NCBI GenBank assembly: GCA_903829325.1
Contig: CAIKPM010000014.1
Span: 1 to 61,629, forward strand
Direction of reading: 5' to 3'
Length of the DNA: 61,629 nucleotides
Source of the DNA: an uncultured bacterium
GTDB lineage: Bacteria > Vulcanimicrobiota > Vulcanimicrobiia > Vulcanimicrobiales > Vulcanimicrobiaceae
The stretch's first letter is position 1. Each line of letters opens with the position of its first letter. Positions 43,640-51,357 of the stretch are shown here, piece after piece. A program made the position numbers and the translations under genes. The notes beneath the pieces are model-generated. The model was given only the letters and a program-made list of their open reading frames with translations. It made no database searches and was not told the DNA's origin.

Positions 43640-44607
43640 GTACGCTTGCACTCCTTTTACTCGCTGGCATGCTGATAACGTACGTCGTGCTTGACGGCTA
43701 CGATCTTGGGATTGGTAGCATCCTGTATTTTTTTGCACGATCAGATGAAAAACGTGGGCGTGCAATCGCTAGTATCGGGCCGTATTGGAATGGCAATGAA
43801 GTCTGGTTGATCGCGGCTGGAGGTGTGCTTTTTGCCCTGTTTCCACGCGCGTATGCAGTGGCTTTGAGTGGATTTTATTTACCTTTCATGTTGATTTTAT
43901 GGCTCTTGATCGGGCGTGGTATCGCTTTGGAGCTGCGCGGTCACTACGCAAATCAATTATGGCATGATTTTTGGGATCTTACCTTTTGCCTGACTAGCGC
44001 AGCGCTTGTCTTGCTGCTTGGTGTGGCGCTCGGCAATCTTTTACGCGGAGTGCCGCTTGATGGCAATGGCACGTTTGTCGGCAGTTTTGGACTCTTGCTC
44101 AATCCGTATGCGCTACTTGTAGGATTCTTTTCTCTGGTGCTGCTTGCCCAACACGGTTGGTGTTATCTACGAATGCAATTGCCGCAGGAGGCTGTGCCTG
44201 CTAGGGTGACCCAGCTCCTTTGGTGGTTGGCATTGTTACTCGATTGCACCGTCGCAGTGATAACGCTCACGATGCATCCGCTGACCGGAAGAAAACTGTG
44301 GGTAGCGGGAGGCTTTGGATTCATCGCGTTGCTTGCGCTCATCATGGTGGGTGTTTATTCAGCGCGACGCCTGACTTTGAGCGCTTTTCTTGCGTCGTCT
44401 TTGGTACTTGCCACGCTCCTAGGTGCAGCGGTTGCGAATGTCTATCCTAACCTGATTACCTCGTCCAATGCGCAGGCGAGTCTGACGATCTTTGCTTGCG
44501 CTCCCGCTGGCGGAGCAGCTATTGCAATCCTTACGATCGTCGCCCTTGGGCTAATCAGCGTGTATAGTTACCTTGCGGTCGTGTTGGCAAAGCTGGCGGG
44601 GAAATGA
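43636..44607 (+). CDS. cydB: Cytochrome bd oxidase subunit II
   Basis: A 323-residue membrane protein with about eight TM segments: YVVLDGYDLGIGSILYF near the N-terminus, IGPYWNGNEVWLIAAGGVLFALFPRAYAVALSGFYLPFM, and PYALLVGFFSLVLLAQHGWCY. It is full length and open. CydB is the heme-free partner of CydA and would have nothing to pair with if the local cydA is truly dead. Its ATG overlaps the remnant cydA stop. Confidence 0.95.
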   Translation: MSTLALLLLAGMLITYVVLDGYDLGIGSILYFFARSDEKRGRAIASIGPYWNGNEVWLIAAGGVLFALFPRAYAVALSGFYLPFMLILWLLIGRGIALELRGHYANQLWHDFWDLTFCLTSAALVLLLGVALGNLLRGVPLDGNGTFVGSFGLLLNPYALLVGFFSLVLLAQHGWCYLRMQLPQEAVPARVTQLLWWLALLLDCTVAVITLTMHPLTGRKLWVAGGFGFIALLALIMVGVYSARRLTLSAFLASSLVLATLLGAAVANVYPNLITSSNAQASLTIFACAPAGGAAIAILTIVALGLISVYSYLAVVLAKLAGK

Positions 44608-44805
44608 TCATCCCTCCGAGAGACACGCAATCGCGGTCTCGATAACGCGTTTTGTTTCGTCGGGGTCCCGCACTTGAATACAGATGACGCCGGTTTCTCG
44701 CGCCGGTGCATCGTTTCCACCGGGAAACAAGGCGTCGCCGATATAGAGCATTTCTGGGATCGAGATGCTAAGAATTTCTTGTAATTTATGAATCCCATCC
44801 GCCAC
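44608..44805 (-). pseudogene. C-terminal fragment of a HAD-IIB sugar phosphatase-like protein
   Basis: 65 codons with the last HAD motif intact: EMLYIGDALFPGGNDAPA, then IQVRDPDETKRVIETAIACL. This equals only the C-terminal end of Cof-type or mannosyl-3-phosphoglycerate-like phosphatases, which run to about 250-280 residues. Homology stops at about 44800, where a serine-recombinase tail begins on the other strand. The missing 5' part is not seen beyond the island (46270-46430). Confidence 0.75.
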
Positions 44806-44868
44806 GGCCGCCCCTGGAACGCCATGCAGGTGGCCAGGGTGTTGAAACAGGCCGCCGCGGCGGGTTGA
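44800..44868 (+). pseudogene. C-terminal tail of a serine recombinase (remnant)
   Basis: Plus-strand codons encode GRPWNAMQVARVLKQ and end at TGA 44866-44868. The pattern G-x-W-x-A-M-Q-V-x-R-V-L is the C-terminus of Pin/resolvase-type serine recombinases. Only about 22 codons remain, beginning exactly where the HAD fragment breaks. It suggests that a mobile element brought the AbiE module or that a deletion joined the two. By-eye motif only. Confidence 0.45.
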
Positions 44869-44896
44869 TCATCAGAGCTGGGCGCAGGTGGTATGA

Positions 44897-44952
44897 TTGC
44901 ATTTTTCGCCAAAGTGTCGTATTGTGACATATGGAAATGTCGTATTGTGACA
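44897..44952 (+). promoter_or_regulatory. abiE promoter with two 15-bp direct operator repeats
   Basis: TGTCGTATTGTGACA occurs at 44915-44929 and again at 44938-44952, 23 bp apart (about two helical turns). Each copy is itself a partial palindrome (TGTC...GACA). A promoter TTGCAT (44897-44902), 17 bp, TATTGT (44920-44925) overlaps the first copy. This fits autorepression by the antitoxin encoded next. Confidence 0.75.
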
Positions 44953-44969
44953 CAGAGGCGGTGACCACC

Positions 44970-45386
44970 ATGCGTGATAGCCTTGAAAACCAGATCCGGC
45001 GTCTGCTTGAGGCCAAGCAGGGCAACGTGTTTTTGCGCGCTGATTTCGCCGATCTTGGCGGCTATGACCAGGTTGGCCGGGCACTGCGGCAGCTCACTCG
45101 AAAGGGTGTGCTGGTTCGCGTTGGTTTTGGGCTCTATAGCCGGGCAACGCCATCCGTACTCAATGGCCGGCCGATCCCGGTGCAGGGACTTCGAACCTTG
45201 CGCGAAGCCCTCGACCGCGTCGGTATCCAGACTTTCCCTTCGCGGATCGAGCAAGACTACAACGCCGGCAAAACCACCCAGGTGCCCACCGGTCGTGTTG
45301 TGGCCGTGGCACGGCGCGTCCGGCGCAAGATCGGATATTATGGAATAACACTCGGATTTGAACGTGCCAGACCCCAAGCTGTTTGA
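44970..45386 (+). CDS. AbiEi-family antitoxin (DUF6088-like)
   Basis: A 138-residue protein. The N-terminal 60 residues form a winged helix (GNVFLRADFADLGGYDQVGRAL to LTRKGVLVRVGFGLYSR), the DNA-binding part typical of type IV AbiEi antitoxins. The frame is open from 44931, but that start lies inside the operator repeats, so ATG 44970 (MRDSLENQIRRLL) is preferred. It overlaps the toxin gene by 29 bp. It should repress the operon and counter the nucleotidyltransferase toxin. Confidence 0.82.
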   Translation: MRDSLENQIRRLLEAKQGNVFLRADFADLGGYDQVGRALRQLTRKGVLVRVGFGLYSRATPSVLNGRPIPVQGLRTLREALDRVGIQTFPSRIEQDYNAGKTTQVPTGRVVAVARRVRRKIGYYGITLGFERARPQAV

Positions 45387-46269
45387 GCAGATTGCCGATG
45401 CGCTCGGCACCAGCCCCAGCTTGGTAGAAAAAGACTGGTATGTCGTCCAAGCGTTGCAGACGATTGCGAACGCTGACGTCACGCCCGCCGTGATGATTTT
45501 TACGGGCGGCACATGCTTATCGAAGGCATGGAAACTGATCGAGCGTTTTTCAGAGGACGTCGATTTCAAGGTGGCAGTACCGGCCGATTATGGCCGCGCG
45601 CAGCGCCGCCAGTTCCGCGCAATGATCATCGCCACTTTGCAAGCCGCAGGGTTCGGCTTGCTTGACCAAAGTGCTGGTGATGAAGGGCGGTTCTTCGTGC
45701 TTCAGCTCGACTATGGGAGCGCTTTCCCACTCCAGCACGGCTTGCGTCCGCATCTGCAGATCGAGGTATCGCTGCGTCAGCCCAAGCGCAACGCCATAGC
45801 GCGCCCGGTCGCTTCTTTTGTCGCTGAAGCCCAACAAAAGGTGCCCGAGGTGGACGCGATCTTATGTGCTGATCCGGTGGAAACGGCGGCAGAAAAGCTC
45901 AGCGCTCTCGCCTGGCGGGTTCTATCCTTTGCCAGTCAGGCAGAGGATGCTGGCGATCCCAGCATGATCCGGCATCTTCACGACCTGGCAGCGCTGGAAG
46001 CGCAAATCATCGATGTCGGCGAATTTGCGCAGCTCCTCGGCGACGTCATCGCCGAGGATAGCACCCGTGGCGGTGCCGGTCACCCCCGTGTGATGTCCGA
46101 ATTATTGGCCATGATGCTGGCGGAGCTGGATAAACCCCATTGGCGACAGAACTACAACACCTTCATTCGAGGCATGTCTTATGCCACGGCGGACAAGGTG
46201 ATTTCGTTTGATCAAGCCATTGCGACCTGTCAAAGTTTGGTCAGTCGCATCGGCACTGTCCCGCCCTAA
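45358..46269 (+). CDS. AbiEii-family nucleotidyltransferase toxin
   Basis: A 303-residue DUF1814 nucleotidyltransferase. The catalytic block FTGGTCLSKAW followed by RFSEDVDFKV gives the GG-x-S/K and D-x-D pattern, and AEKLSALAWRVL is a further conserved stretch. In characterised AbiE systems this toxin is an NTP transferase that blocks growth and gives phage abortive infection. TTG 45358 is the first start; GTG 45364 is possible. Role inferred from family and pairing. Confidence 0.87.
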   Translation: MNVPDPKLFEQIADALGTSPSLVEKDWYVVQALQTIANADVTPAVMIFTGGTCLSKAWKLIERFSEDVDFKVAVPADYGRAQRRQFRAMIIATLQAAGFGLLDQSAGDEGRFFVLQLDYGSAFPLQHGLRPHLQIEVSLRQPKRNAIARPVASFVAEAQQKVPEVDAILCADPVETAAEKLSALAWRVLSFASQAEDAGDPSMIRHLHDLAALEAQIIDVGEFAQLLGDVIAEDSTRGGAGHPRVMSELLAMMLAELDKPHWRQNYNTFIRGMSYATADKVISFDQAIATCQSLVSRIGTVPP

Positions 46270-46428
46270 GTCATTGATCCCTAGGCATCCGTGAAAAGGC
46301 GGCGACTTTGTAAGTACCGAGAGTGTTAGGCCTCCAATGACGACACGCGCGAGCGGTGCATATGCCTCTGAGCCGGCTGATAAGCCCAATGCCACGGGGA
46401 TAAGCCCGTAACTACAGGCTCAAGTTTA
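46270..46428. other. Gap between the abiE module and tRNA-Ala
   Basis: 159 bp. It holds a small ACGGG-GATAAG-CCCGT hairpin (near 46395-46410) and a 7-bp stretch GCCTCCA (46330-46336) inverted relative to the tRNA 3' end. No gene and no clear attachment-site duplication. Confidence 0.3.
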
Positions 46429-46501
46429 TGGAGGCAAGGAGACTCGAACTCCTGACCCTCACGCTGCCAGCGTGATGCTCTACCAACTGAGCTATACCCC
46501 C
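46429..46501 (-). tRNA. tRNA-Ala (GGC)
   Basis: 73 nt. Minus strand: acceptor GGGGGTA/TGCCTCC, D arm AGCTCAGTTGGTAGAGC, anticodon stem TCACG/CGTGA with loop CTGGCAG (anticodon GGC), T arm with GTTCGAGTC. CCA is not encoded. The 3' end faces the abiE island. Confidence 0.95.
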
Positions 46502-46567
46502 ACGTCAGCCAGACGCTTTTCTCTGGCTGGTTCATCGTTCCTGGCCTATGAAGCCGAAACGTCGTTG

Positions 46568-47011
46568 TTAACCGATTCTGAGCAGCTCGATCTCGAAGAC
46601 CAAGGTCGCATTCGGTGGGATGACGTCGCCAGCGCCTTGGCTGCCGTAGCCAAGCTCGGGTGGCACGGTCAGTTTGCGCTTGCCGCCGACCCGCATCGTT
46701 GCCACGCCCTCGTCCCAGCCGCGGATCACTTGACCGACGCCCAGCGTGAAGGAGAAGGTGCCACCGTGATCAGCCGAAGCATCGAACTTTTTGCCATCTG
46801 TCAGTCGGCCGACGTAATTCACTACGACGACTTGCCCTGGCGCGGGAGTTGGGCCAGTGCCGATCACGAGATCGGTATAGCTAAGTCCATCTGGCAAAGT
46901 AACCACCTTTAGCGATTTGTGGGCTGAAGTCGCTGCAGCTGCTCCTAACGTGGTCAAACCAACGATGGCGCACGCGCCGACAGCTTGAGTGAGAAACGCT
47001 GATCTCTTCAT
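46568..47011 (-). CDS. Exported FKBP-type peptidyl-prolyl isomerase
   Basis: 147 residues: a signal peptide (MKRSAFLTQAVGACAIVGLT..., cleavage near residue 27) and a single FKBP domain with VVVVNYVGRLTDGKKFDAS, FTLGVGQVIRGWDEGVATMRVGGKR and LGYGSQGAGDVIPPNATLVFEIEL. It is a periplasmic or extracellular folding catalyst. ATG 47023 is a second start option. It is divergent from the Fur-family gene. Confidence 0.93.
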   Translation of the reverse strand: MKRSAFLTQAVGACAIVGLTTLGAAAATSAHKSLKVVTLPDGLSYTDLVIGTGPTPAPGQVVVVNYVGRLTDGKKFDASADHGGTFSFTLGVGQVIRGWDEGVATMRVGGKRKLTVPPELGYGSQGAGDVIPPNATLVFEIELLRIG

Positions 47012-47064
47012 TGCCACCGCCATTCCTAGGAAGATATGCAGGAGCCTGCTATACTGGAGGTATC

Positions 47065-47457
47065 GTGGAACGCACTCTGCCGAAGAACTACCAAACGGTC
47101 TATCAGGCTCTCCGGGACGCAGGTCCAGGCCAGCATCTTAATGCTGCAGAGCTGTGTTTGCGTTTGGGCACGCGAGCCGCACATATCAGCCAAACGACCG
47201 TCTACCGTGCACTGGATCGTCTCGTGGCCTTAGGGATGATCGAGGCTGTCCACGCTCCCCAAGCTCGTCATGTGGCGTATGAGATCACCGCCCCGAGCCA
47301 TGCCCACTTTCATTGTCGCGTCTGTGGGGCACTGCGCGACATCCCGTGCCCCGCGACGGCTCTGGCCCAAGTCCCGGATCTGGCGAATCTGCTCGTTGAA
47401 CGGACCGTGGTTCTCTTCGAGGGGTGTTGCCCTGCTTGCCGTGTAGAGAACGTGTAA
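47065..47457 (+). CDS. Fur-family transcriptional regulator
   Basis: A 130-residue metal- or peroxide-sensing repressor: an N-terminal winged helix (about 1-75, TTVYRALDRLVALGMIEAV) and a dimerisation domain with two CxxC pairs (HCRVCGALRD and CCPACRVENV) for structural zinc and the HAHFHC metal region. The frame is open from 47011, but GTG 47065 follows GGAGG at 47056-47060. A TGCTATACT extended -10-like box lies at 47046-47054. Fur, Zur and PerR cannot be told apart here. Confidence 0.88.
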   Translation: MERTLPKNYQTVYQALRDAGPGQHLNAAELCLRLGTRAAHISQTTVYRALDRLVALGMIEAVHAPQARHVAYEITAPSHAHFHCRVCGALRDIPCPATALAQVPDLANLLVERTVVLFEGCCPACRVENV

Positions 47458-47510
47458 ACTTTAGCGAGAAGCGCTCTTCTTTTTTGCGGCTCCCTCCGAC
47501 AATATCCTGA

Positions 47511-47528
47511 GGTGCTCTTGAGAGCACC
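47511..47528 (+). terminator. Hairpin after the Fur-family gene
   Basis: GGTGCTC (47511-47517), loop TTGA, GAGCACC (47522-47528). The perfect 7-bp stem lacks a following T run, so it is a weak terminator or Rho-linked hairpin. Confidence 0.4.
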
Positions 47529-47560
47529 CTGCTGCAGTATTGCGTTGAGGTGGCTAGTCT

Positions 47561-47785
47561 GTGCAAATCCAGCTTTCGCCCAGAGATGACGACAAGCAAA
47601 CCTGGGATATTCTGCGTGACGGTGCCTTGACGGGAGATTTTGTCTACGAGCGTGATGATGCTCCAGGCATGTATTTTCTCGTCCTGAATACCTCGACCCT
47701 TAATGCCATGGGTGGTGAAATGCCTTATCGCTCATTTGACGACATTATGAGCCAATTGAACTTCTATTACGCGAACTGCGTCTAG
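47561..47785 (+). CDS. Hypothetical protein, 74 aa
   Basis: Not recognised. A small acidic soluble protein: QIQLSPRDDDKQTWDILRDG, later MYFLVLNTSTLNAMGGEM and a C-terminal FYYANCV. Start GTG 47561 with TTGAGG about 11 bp upstream. It stands alone between the Fur gene and the lipoprotein gene. Confidence 0.5.
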   Translation: MQIQLSPRDDDKQTWDILRDGALTGDFVYERDDAPGMYFLVLNTSTLNAMGGEMPYRSFDDIMSQLNFYYANCV

Positions 47786-47841
47786 GTCGCGCCCTAAGCT
47801 TCGAGGACTTCGCGTATCTCTCTGTCAAAGTGCCTCGCTTC

Positions 47842-48513
47842 ATGCGTGCTTTTTCTCAGCATTTTTTGGCCGTTGTCTGCGTTGCGGCGATTACCCTTAT
47901 GAGCGGTTGCAGCCGTTCGATCGAATCGTGGATTGTAACCACTCGCAATCATCAGGGCGACTTGGCGCTGGACAGCAGCCGCTATAAGGACGCCGTCTTG
48001 GCGTACCATCTCGCGCTGCAAATATCACCTACCGATGAACACGCCAAACGTGGCTTTGTGGAAGCTGAAGGCGACCTAGCTGAGCATCTCTATCATCAAT
48101 CGTATTTCGAAGATGCGCTGGACGAATTGCTCCATGCCGCTAAGGTTGATCCGAATAGTGTCCGCATTGCTGGTTTGCGTACCGATGTTGAGAATGCGCG
48201 CCTCAAACGTCAGATCGTGATGAGCAATTATCCGACGTATTCTAGCGCTTCAGAAAACATTGCTCAGTCTTACGTCAATCTCCGTACAACAAATTCGGAA
48301 ATTCTTGCCCGTATCCAGCGCTTTAATCACACCTACGATACCAACGACTTGACGATGGCTATCCGGAATTCGGTGGATTTAGAGACCGAGGCCAGCAAAT
48401 TAACGACCCGTTTGGTCAATTTACGTAGTGCCGTGTCTGTGGGCTTTGCCGCCCCCGATACTACGACCGGGAGCGCCACGACCGCCGGGGCATCTATTTT
48501 ACCGCTTCCTTAG
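47842..48513 (+). CDS. Lipoprotein with TPR-like repeats
   Basis: About 223 residues with a type II signal peptide (MRAFSQHFLAVVCVAAITLM) and lipobox LMSGC. TPR-like helices follow (LDSSRYKDAVLAYHLALQISP and YFEDALDELLHAAKVDPNS), then a helical stretch and a Thr/Ala-rich tail. It is probably a membrane-anchored scaffold in the envelope. GTG 47830 is an alternative start. It converges with the SUV3 helicase gene. Confidence 0.65.
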   Translation: MRAFSQHFLAVVCVAAITLMSGCSRSIESWIVTTRNHQGDLALDSSRYKDAVLAYHLALQISPTDEHAKRGFVEAEGDLAEHLYHQSYFEDALDELLHAAKVDPNSVRIAGLRTDVENARLKRQIVMSNYPTYSSASENIAQSYVNLRTTNSEILARIQRFNHTYDTNDLTMAIRNSVDLETEASKLTTRLVNLRSAVSVGFAAPDTTTGSATTAGASILPLP

Positions 48514-48520
48514 CCGCCGC

Positions 48521-50461
48521 TTAGCGTGGCAAACGTCTGCGCTGGAACTTGGGCGGCCCTTTGCCGCGGCGTAATATGCTGTTGGGTTGAGCAACGCTTC
48601 GGCGTTCCTGCGGGTGGTTGGTGCCTTGGCGGGAGAGGGCTGATTGGATCGCTTCGTCGCTTTCTTCGCGCATGGTCATGATGGCGTTCGCATTCGAATA
48701 GATCTCGGGGAAGCGTTGCGCCAGCCACAGGTAGAGCGTTGCCAAACGTGAGCGATCTTCGAACACCATTAAGCGATCGCGTCCGCGTAAGTCATTGAGG
48801 AGTTCGTCCCCGAGCACGGGTTGCGCTGTGGCGTGTTGCTCACCCCAACGTGTTAGCACGGCCAAGCTCAGACCACGCACAGGGACCGGAGCACGAGCAT
48901 AGGTTGAGCGCACCGGGAGCGGCAGACGCATAAAGACGTCCGAAACTTCTAGCGCAACTGCGACCTCAATCGTCCCGGAGAGATCACAAATGCGTAGATC
49001 GCTGTTTTTCTCGTGTAAGACCCGCGTCTGAAAGAAGTGCAGCAAGCGGCTGATGTGGTTCGTTTTGATGATCTCGGCTAAACGTTGGAGGTGGTCATCG
49101 GTCGGTGAGATCCAGATCGGTAAATCTGGGCGAGCCGGGGCGTATTGCTCGAGGCTGCGGCGTAAGAGCCGGACCGCGCGTGGATCGAGCGCCGTGACTT
49201 CTCCGGCTTCGTGCAGACCATAGCGGCCGGCTCGTCCGGCAATTTGGCGGATTTCCGGTGGAGTCAGCGGGCGAGTGAGCGTGCCGTCAAATTTCTCGAC
49301 CGTTGCGAAAACCATCCGCCGGATTGGTAGATTCAGACCCAGGCCGATGGCATCGGTGGCAACTAAAATTGTCGCTTCACCGCTGCGAAATCGCTCGGCT
49401 TCGCGGCGGCGTACGGCTGGTGAAAGCGAACCATAGATCGCGGCGGTGCTGCGCCCACTGCGTCGGATCTGCTGCTGGAGCTCAATCACTGCGCTGCGTG
49501 AGAAGGCGACAACGGCGTCGCCGCTGCGCAGATTCTCCAGTGTGATCGCATCGACAACGGTGAGGGGATTTTTGCGCTCAAACCGCCGCATCTCAATCTT
49601 TACATTTAAGCGCTCCGCCAGGCGCTGAGCCGCGAAGAAACCATCTTCCGAACCGCAGAGGATGACTTTGTTTGCGCGGACTCCAGCCATCGCAAGCGTC
49701 CACGCCCAGCCGCGTTGTTCGTCTTCGAGCATCTGTGCTTCATCGATGACGGCGACTTCGACTTCGCGGCTGGTATCAACCATTTCGACTGTGGAACTGA
49801 CATGGCGGGCGTGGGGGTCGATGAGTCGTTCTTCCCCGGTGATCAGTGAGGTTGGCACGCCGAGTTCTTTCAAGCGCTCGGCGACCTCTAAGGCCAGCAG
49901 ACGTAGCGGGGCAAGATAGATTCCACTTTCAGCTGCGCGTAATTCTTCAAGCGCCGCATAGGTTTTGCCCGAGTTCGTCGGCCCAACGAAGTACTGGAAG
50001 CTGCGCTGCTGGCTGGTGAAATTTTCCAAGTAAAAGCGTAAGCCGAGATCGGCCTCGACCTGCTCATCGATGCGCCGGTTTTCTAGCTCCTCGAAGATGC
50101 GGATCATGCCTCGTTGGGCGTTTTCGAGCGCACTAAAAAACGACGCTTGCTCAAAGACATGCTTGCCGGCGACATCGTCGGGCGTACGAAGAATTTTGTT
50201 TGCGGCGCGCTCGAGCGTGTGGCGTAGCTTCGCAAAGGCCGGCTCGACCAGGGGGGCAACGAGTGCTTCCCCGAGTTCTTGGACGAACTCAGCCGGAGTT
50301 GGCACGTTCACGCGTCCACGAACGATAATCGTTCGTGCTCCCAAGATCAACGAGCGTTCGGTGCGGACTTCGACTGAGTCATGTCCGGCCAGCTTCCAAC
50401 CGAGTTGGGCCGCTAGTTTTTTCTTTCGAGCGCGCTCACTCGCTTCGCTGCTTTCGTTCAT
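48521..50461 (-). CDS. SUV3-like superfamily 2 RNA helicase
   Basis: A 646-residue helicase related to mitochondrial SUV3. Walker A is VGPTNSGKTYAALEEL, motif II AVIDEAQML, motif III-like region NKVILCGSEDGF, motif V ATDAIGLGLNLPIRR and motif VI QIAGRAGRYG. A charged N-terminal region of about 150 residues and a basic C-terminus surround the core. SUV3 helicases work in RNA turnover; the bacterial role is not defined. The start is ATG 50461. Confidence 0.9.
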   Translation of the reverse strand: MNESSEASERARKKKLAAQLGWKLAGHDSVEVRTERSLILGARTIIVRGRVNVPTPAEFVQELGEALVAPLVEPAFAKLRHTLERAANKILRTPDDVAGKHVFEQASFFSALENAQRGMIRIFEELENRRIDEQVEADLGLRFYLENFTSQQRSFQYFVGPTNSGKTYAALEELRAAESGIYLAPLRLLALEVAERLKELGVPTSLITGEERLIDPHARHVSSTVEMVDTSREVEVAVIDEAQMLEDEQRGWAWTLAMAGVRANKVILCGSEDGFFAAQRLAERLNVKIEMRRFERKNPLTVVDAITLENLRSGDAVVAFSRSAVIELQQQIRRSGRSTAAIYGSLSPAVRRREAERFRSGEATILVATDAIGLGLNLPIRRMVFATVEKFDGTLTRPLTPPEIRQIAGRAGRYGLHEAGEVTALDPRAVRLLRRSLEQYAPARPDLPIWISPTDDHLQRLAEIIKTNHISRLLHFFQTRVLHEKNSDLRICDLSGTIEVAVALEVSDVFMRLPLPVRSTYARAPVPVRGLSLAVLTRWGEQHATAQPVLGDELLNDLRGRDRLMVFEDRSRLATLYLWLAQRFPEIYSNANAIMTMREESDEAIQSALSRQGTNHPQERRSVAQPNSILRRGKGPPKFQRRRLPR

Positions 50462-50518
50462 AACCCGACAGTATACCCCATGTGCTTAGACCGAGCCAAA
50501 TAGCTGGGGCATTGTTGT

Positions 50519-50803
50519 TCACAAGATATTGCCGACCCGGCGACGTCCACGTTCGATCATCTCCTGCACCTGAGCCACCGCGGTGGTCACGCTCGTGTGG
50601 CGCCAGTCAAGGTGGATCGCGCCGTCCCAGGTCGCCGAGCGATGCCAGTTGAGTGTGTCGAGGAAAATGAGCATGGTAGCGCCGATGCATTCGTACTCCA
50701 GGCCAATCGAGCCAAAATGCACGCCTTTGCGCGTGCGGCGTGGCGTCCCTAAGTGGGGAATAAGCCCTTGTTCAATCTGAGCAAAGTATTCGGCGGCATC
50801 CAT
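50519..50803 (-). CDS. Hypothetical protein, 94 aa
   Basis: Not recognised. A soluble alpha/beta protein: YFAQIEQGLIPHLGTPRR, GSIGLEYECIGATMLIFLDT and a basic C-terminal helix (VQEMIERGRRRVGNIL). AAGGA precedes ATG 50803. It lies upstream of the SUV3 gene on the same strand and is divergent from the TlpA-like gene. Confidence 0.55.
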   Translation of the reverse strand: MDAAEYFAQIEQGLIPHLGTPRRTRKGVHFGSIGLEYECIGATMLIFLDTLNWHRSATWDGAIHLDWRHTSVTTAVAQVQEMIERGRRRVGNIL

Positions 50804-50859
50804 ATCCTTCTTGTCGGCGATTTGTAGCGTTTTTTTCGTTGGCTGCGAAAGAACGCGGT

Positions 50860-51357
50860 ATGAGAAGAAGCTTGTGCGTGGTTTTGGGGTTGCTGCTCAG
50901 TGTGAGTGCTTGCGCTGCGCCACGCAGTGACGGTCGTGGGACCGAAATCGGGATGTTGCCCGTGAACTACCGGCTGCCACGCTTGACTGGTGGCCAAGAT
51001 GCTTTAGATGCGCACCGTGGTCGGGTGGTTTTGCTCGATTTGTGGGCGTCGTGGTGCCCGCCTTGCCGTGAAGAACTTCCCGCGCTCTCAGCGTTGGCCC
51101 AAGACAATCACCAGGTGGTTGTTTTGACGGCGAACCAAGGTGAGGCGCCCAACGTGATTCGAGATCTTGTTGAGCACGAACATCTGCATTTGCCGGTGCT
51201 CCTAGATAAGGATCAAGAATATGGTGCTGCTTATGCAACGGTCGGCTTACCCACGGCGGTGATTCTCGATCCCCATGGCAAGATCGCGGCAATCGAAGCC
51301 GGGGCGCATTCACTGCAAGAGTGGCAGACATTGCTTGCAAAAGTGGGTTCACGGTGA
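50860..51357 (+). CDS. TlpA/ResA-like thioredoxin lipoprotein
   Basis: About 165 residues: a type II signal peptide with lipobox VSAC, then a thioredoxin domain with WASWCPPCREELPALSAL (CPPC active site), a conserved LPTAVILDPHG cis-Pro region and a C-terminal helix. It should reduce disulfides outside the inner membrane, for instance in cytochrome c maturation. TTG 50839 opens the frame, but ATG 50860 gives a normal signal peptide. It overlaps the following membrane-protein gene by 4 bp (GTGA). Confidence 0.88.
   Translation: MRRSLCVVLGLLLSVSACAAPRSDGRGTEIGMLPVNYRLPRLTGGQDALDAHRGRVVLLDLWASWCPPCREELPALSALAQDNHQVVVLTANQGEAPNVIRDLVEHEHLHLPVLLDKDQEYGAAYATVGLPTAVILDPHGKIAAIEAGAHSLQEWQTLLAKVGSR

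Noticed and set aside
44568-45569. Long minus-strand open frame of 333 codons
   Set aside because: It is antisense to AbiEi/AbiEii and the operator; composition is unprotein-like. Only the HAD fragment in another frame (44608-44805) is real.
46320-46440. tRNA-Ala 3' end as an attachment site with a direct repeat at the far end of the island
   Set aside because: Only a 7-bp inverted match near 46330 exists, and no copy of the tRNA 3' end is present near 44800.
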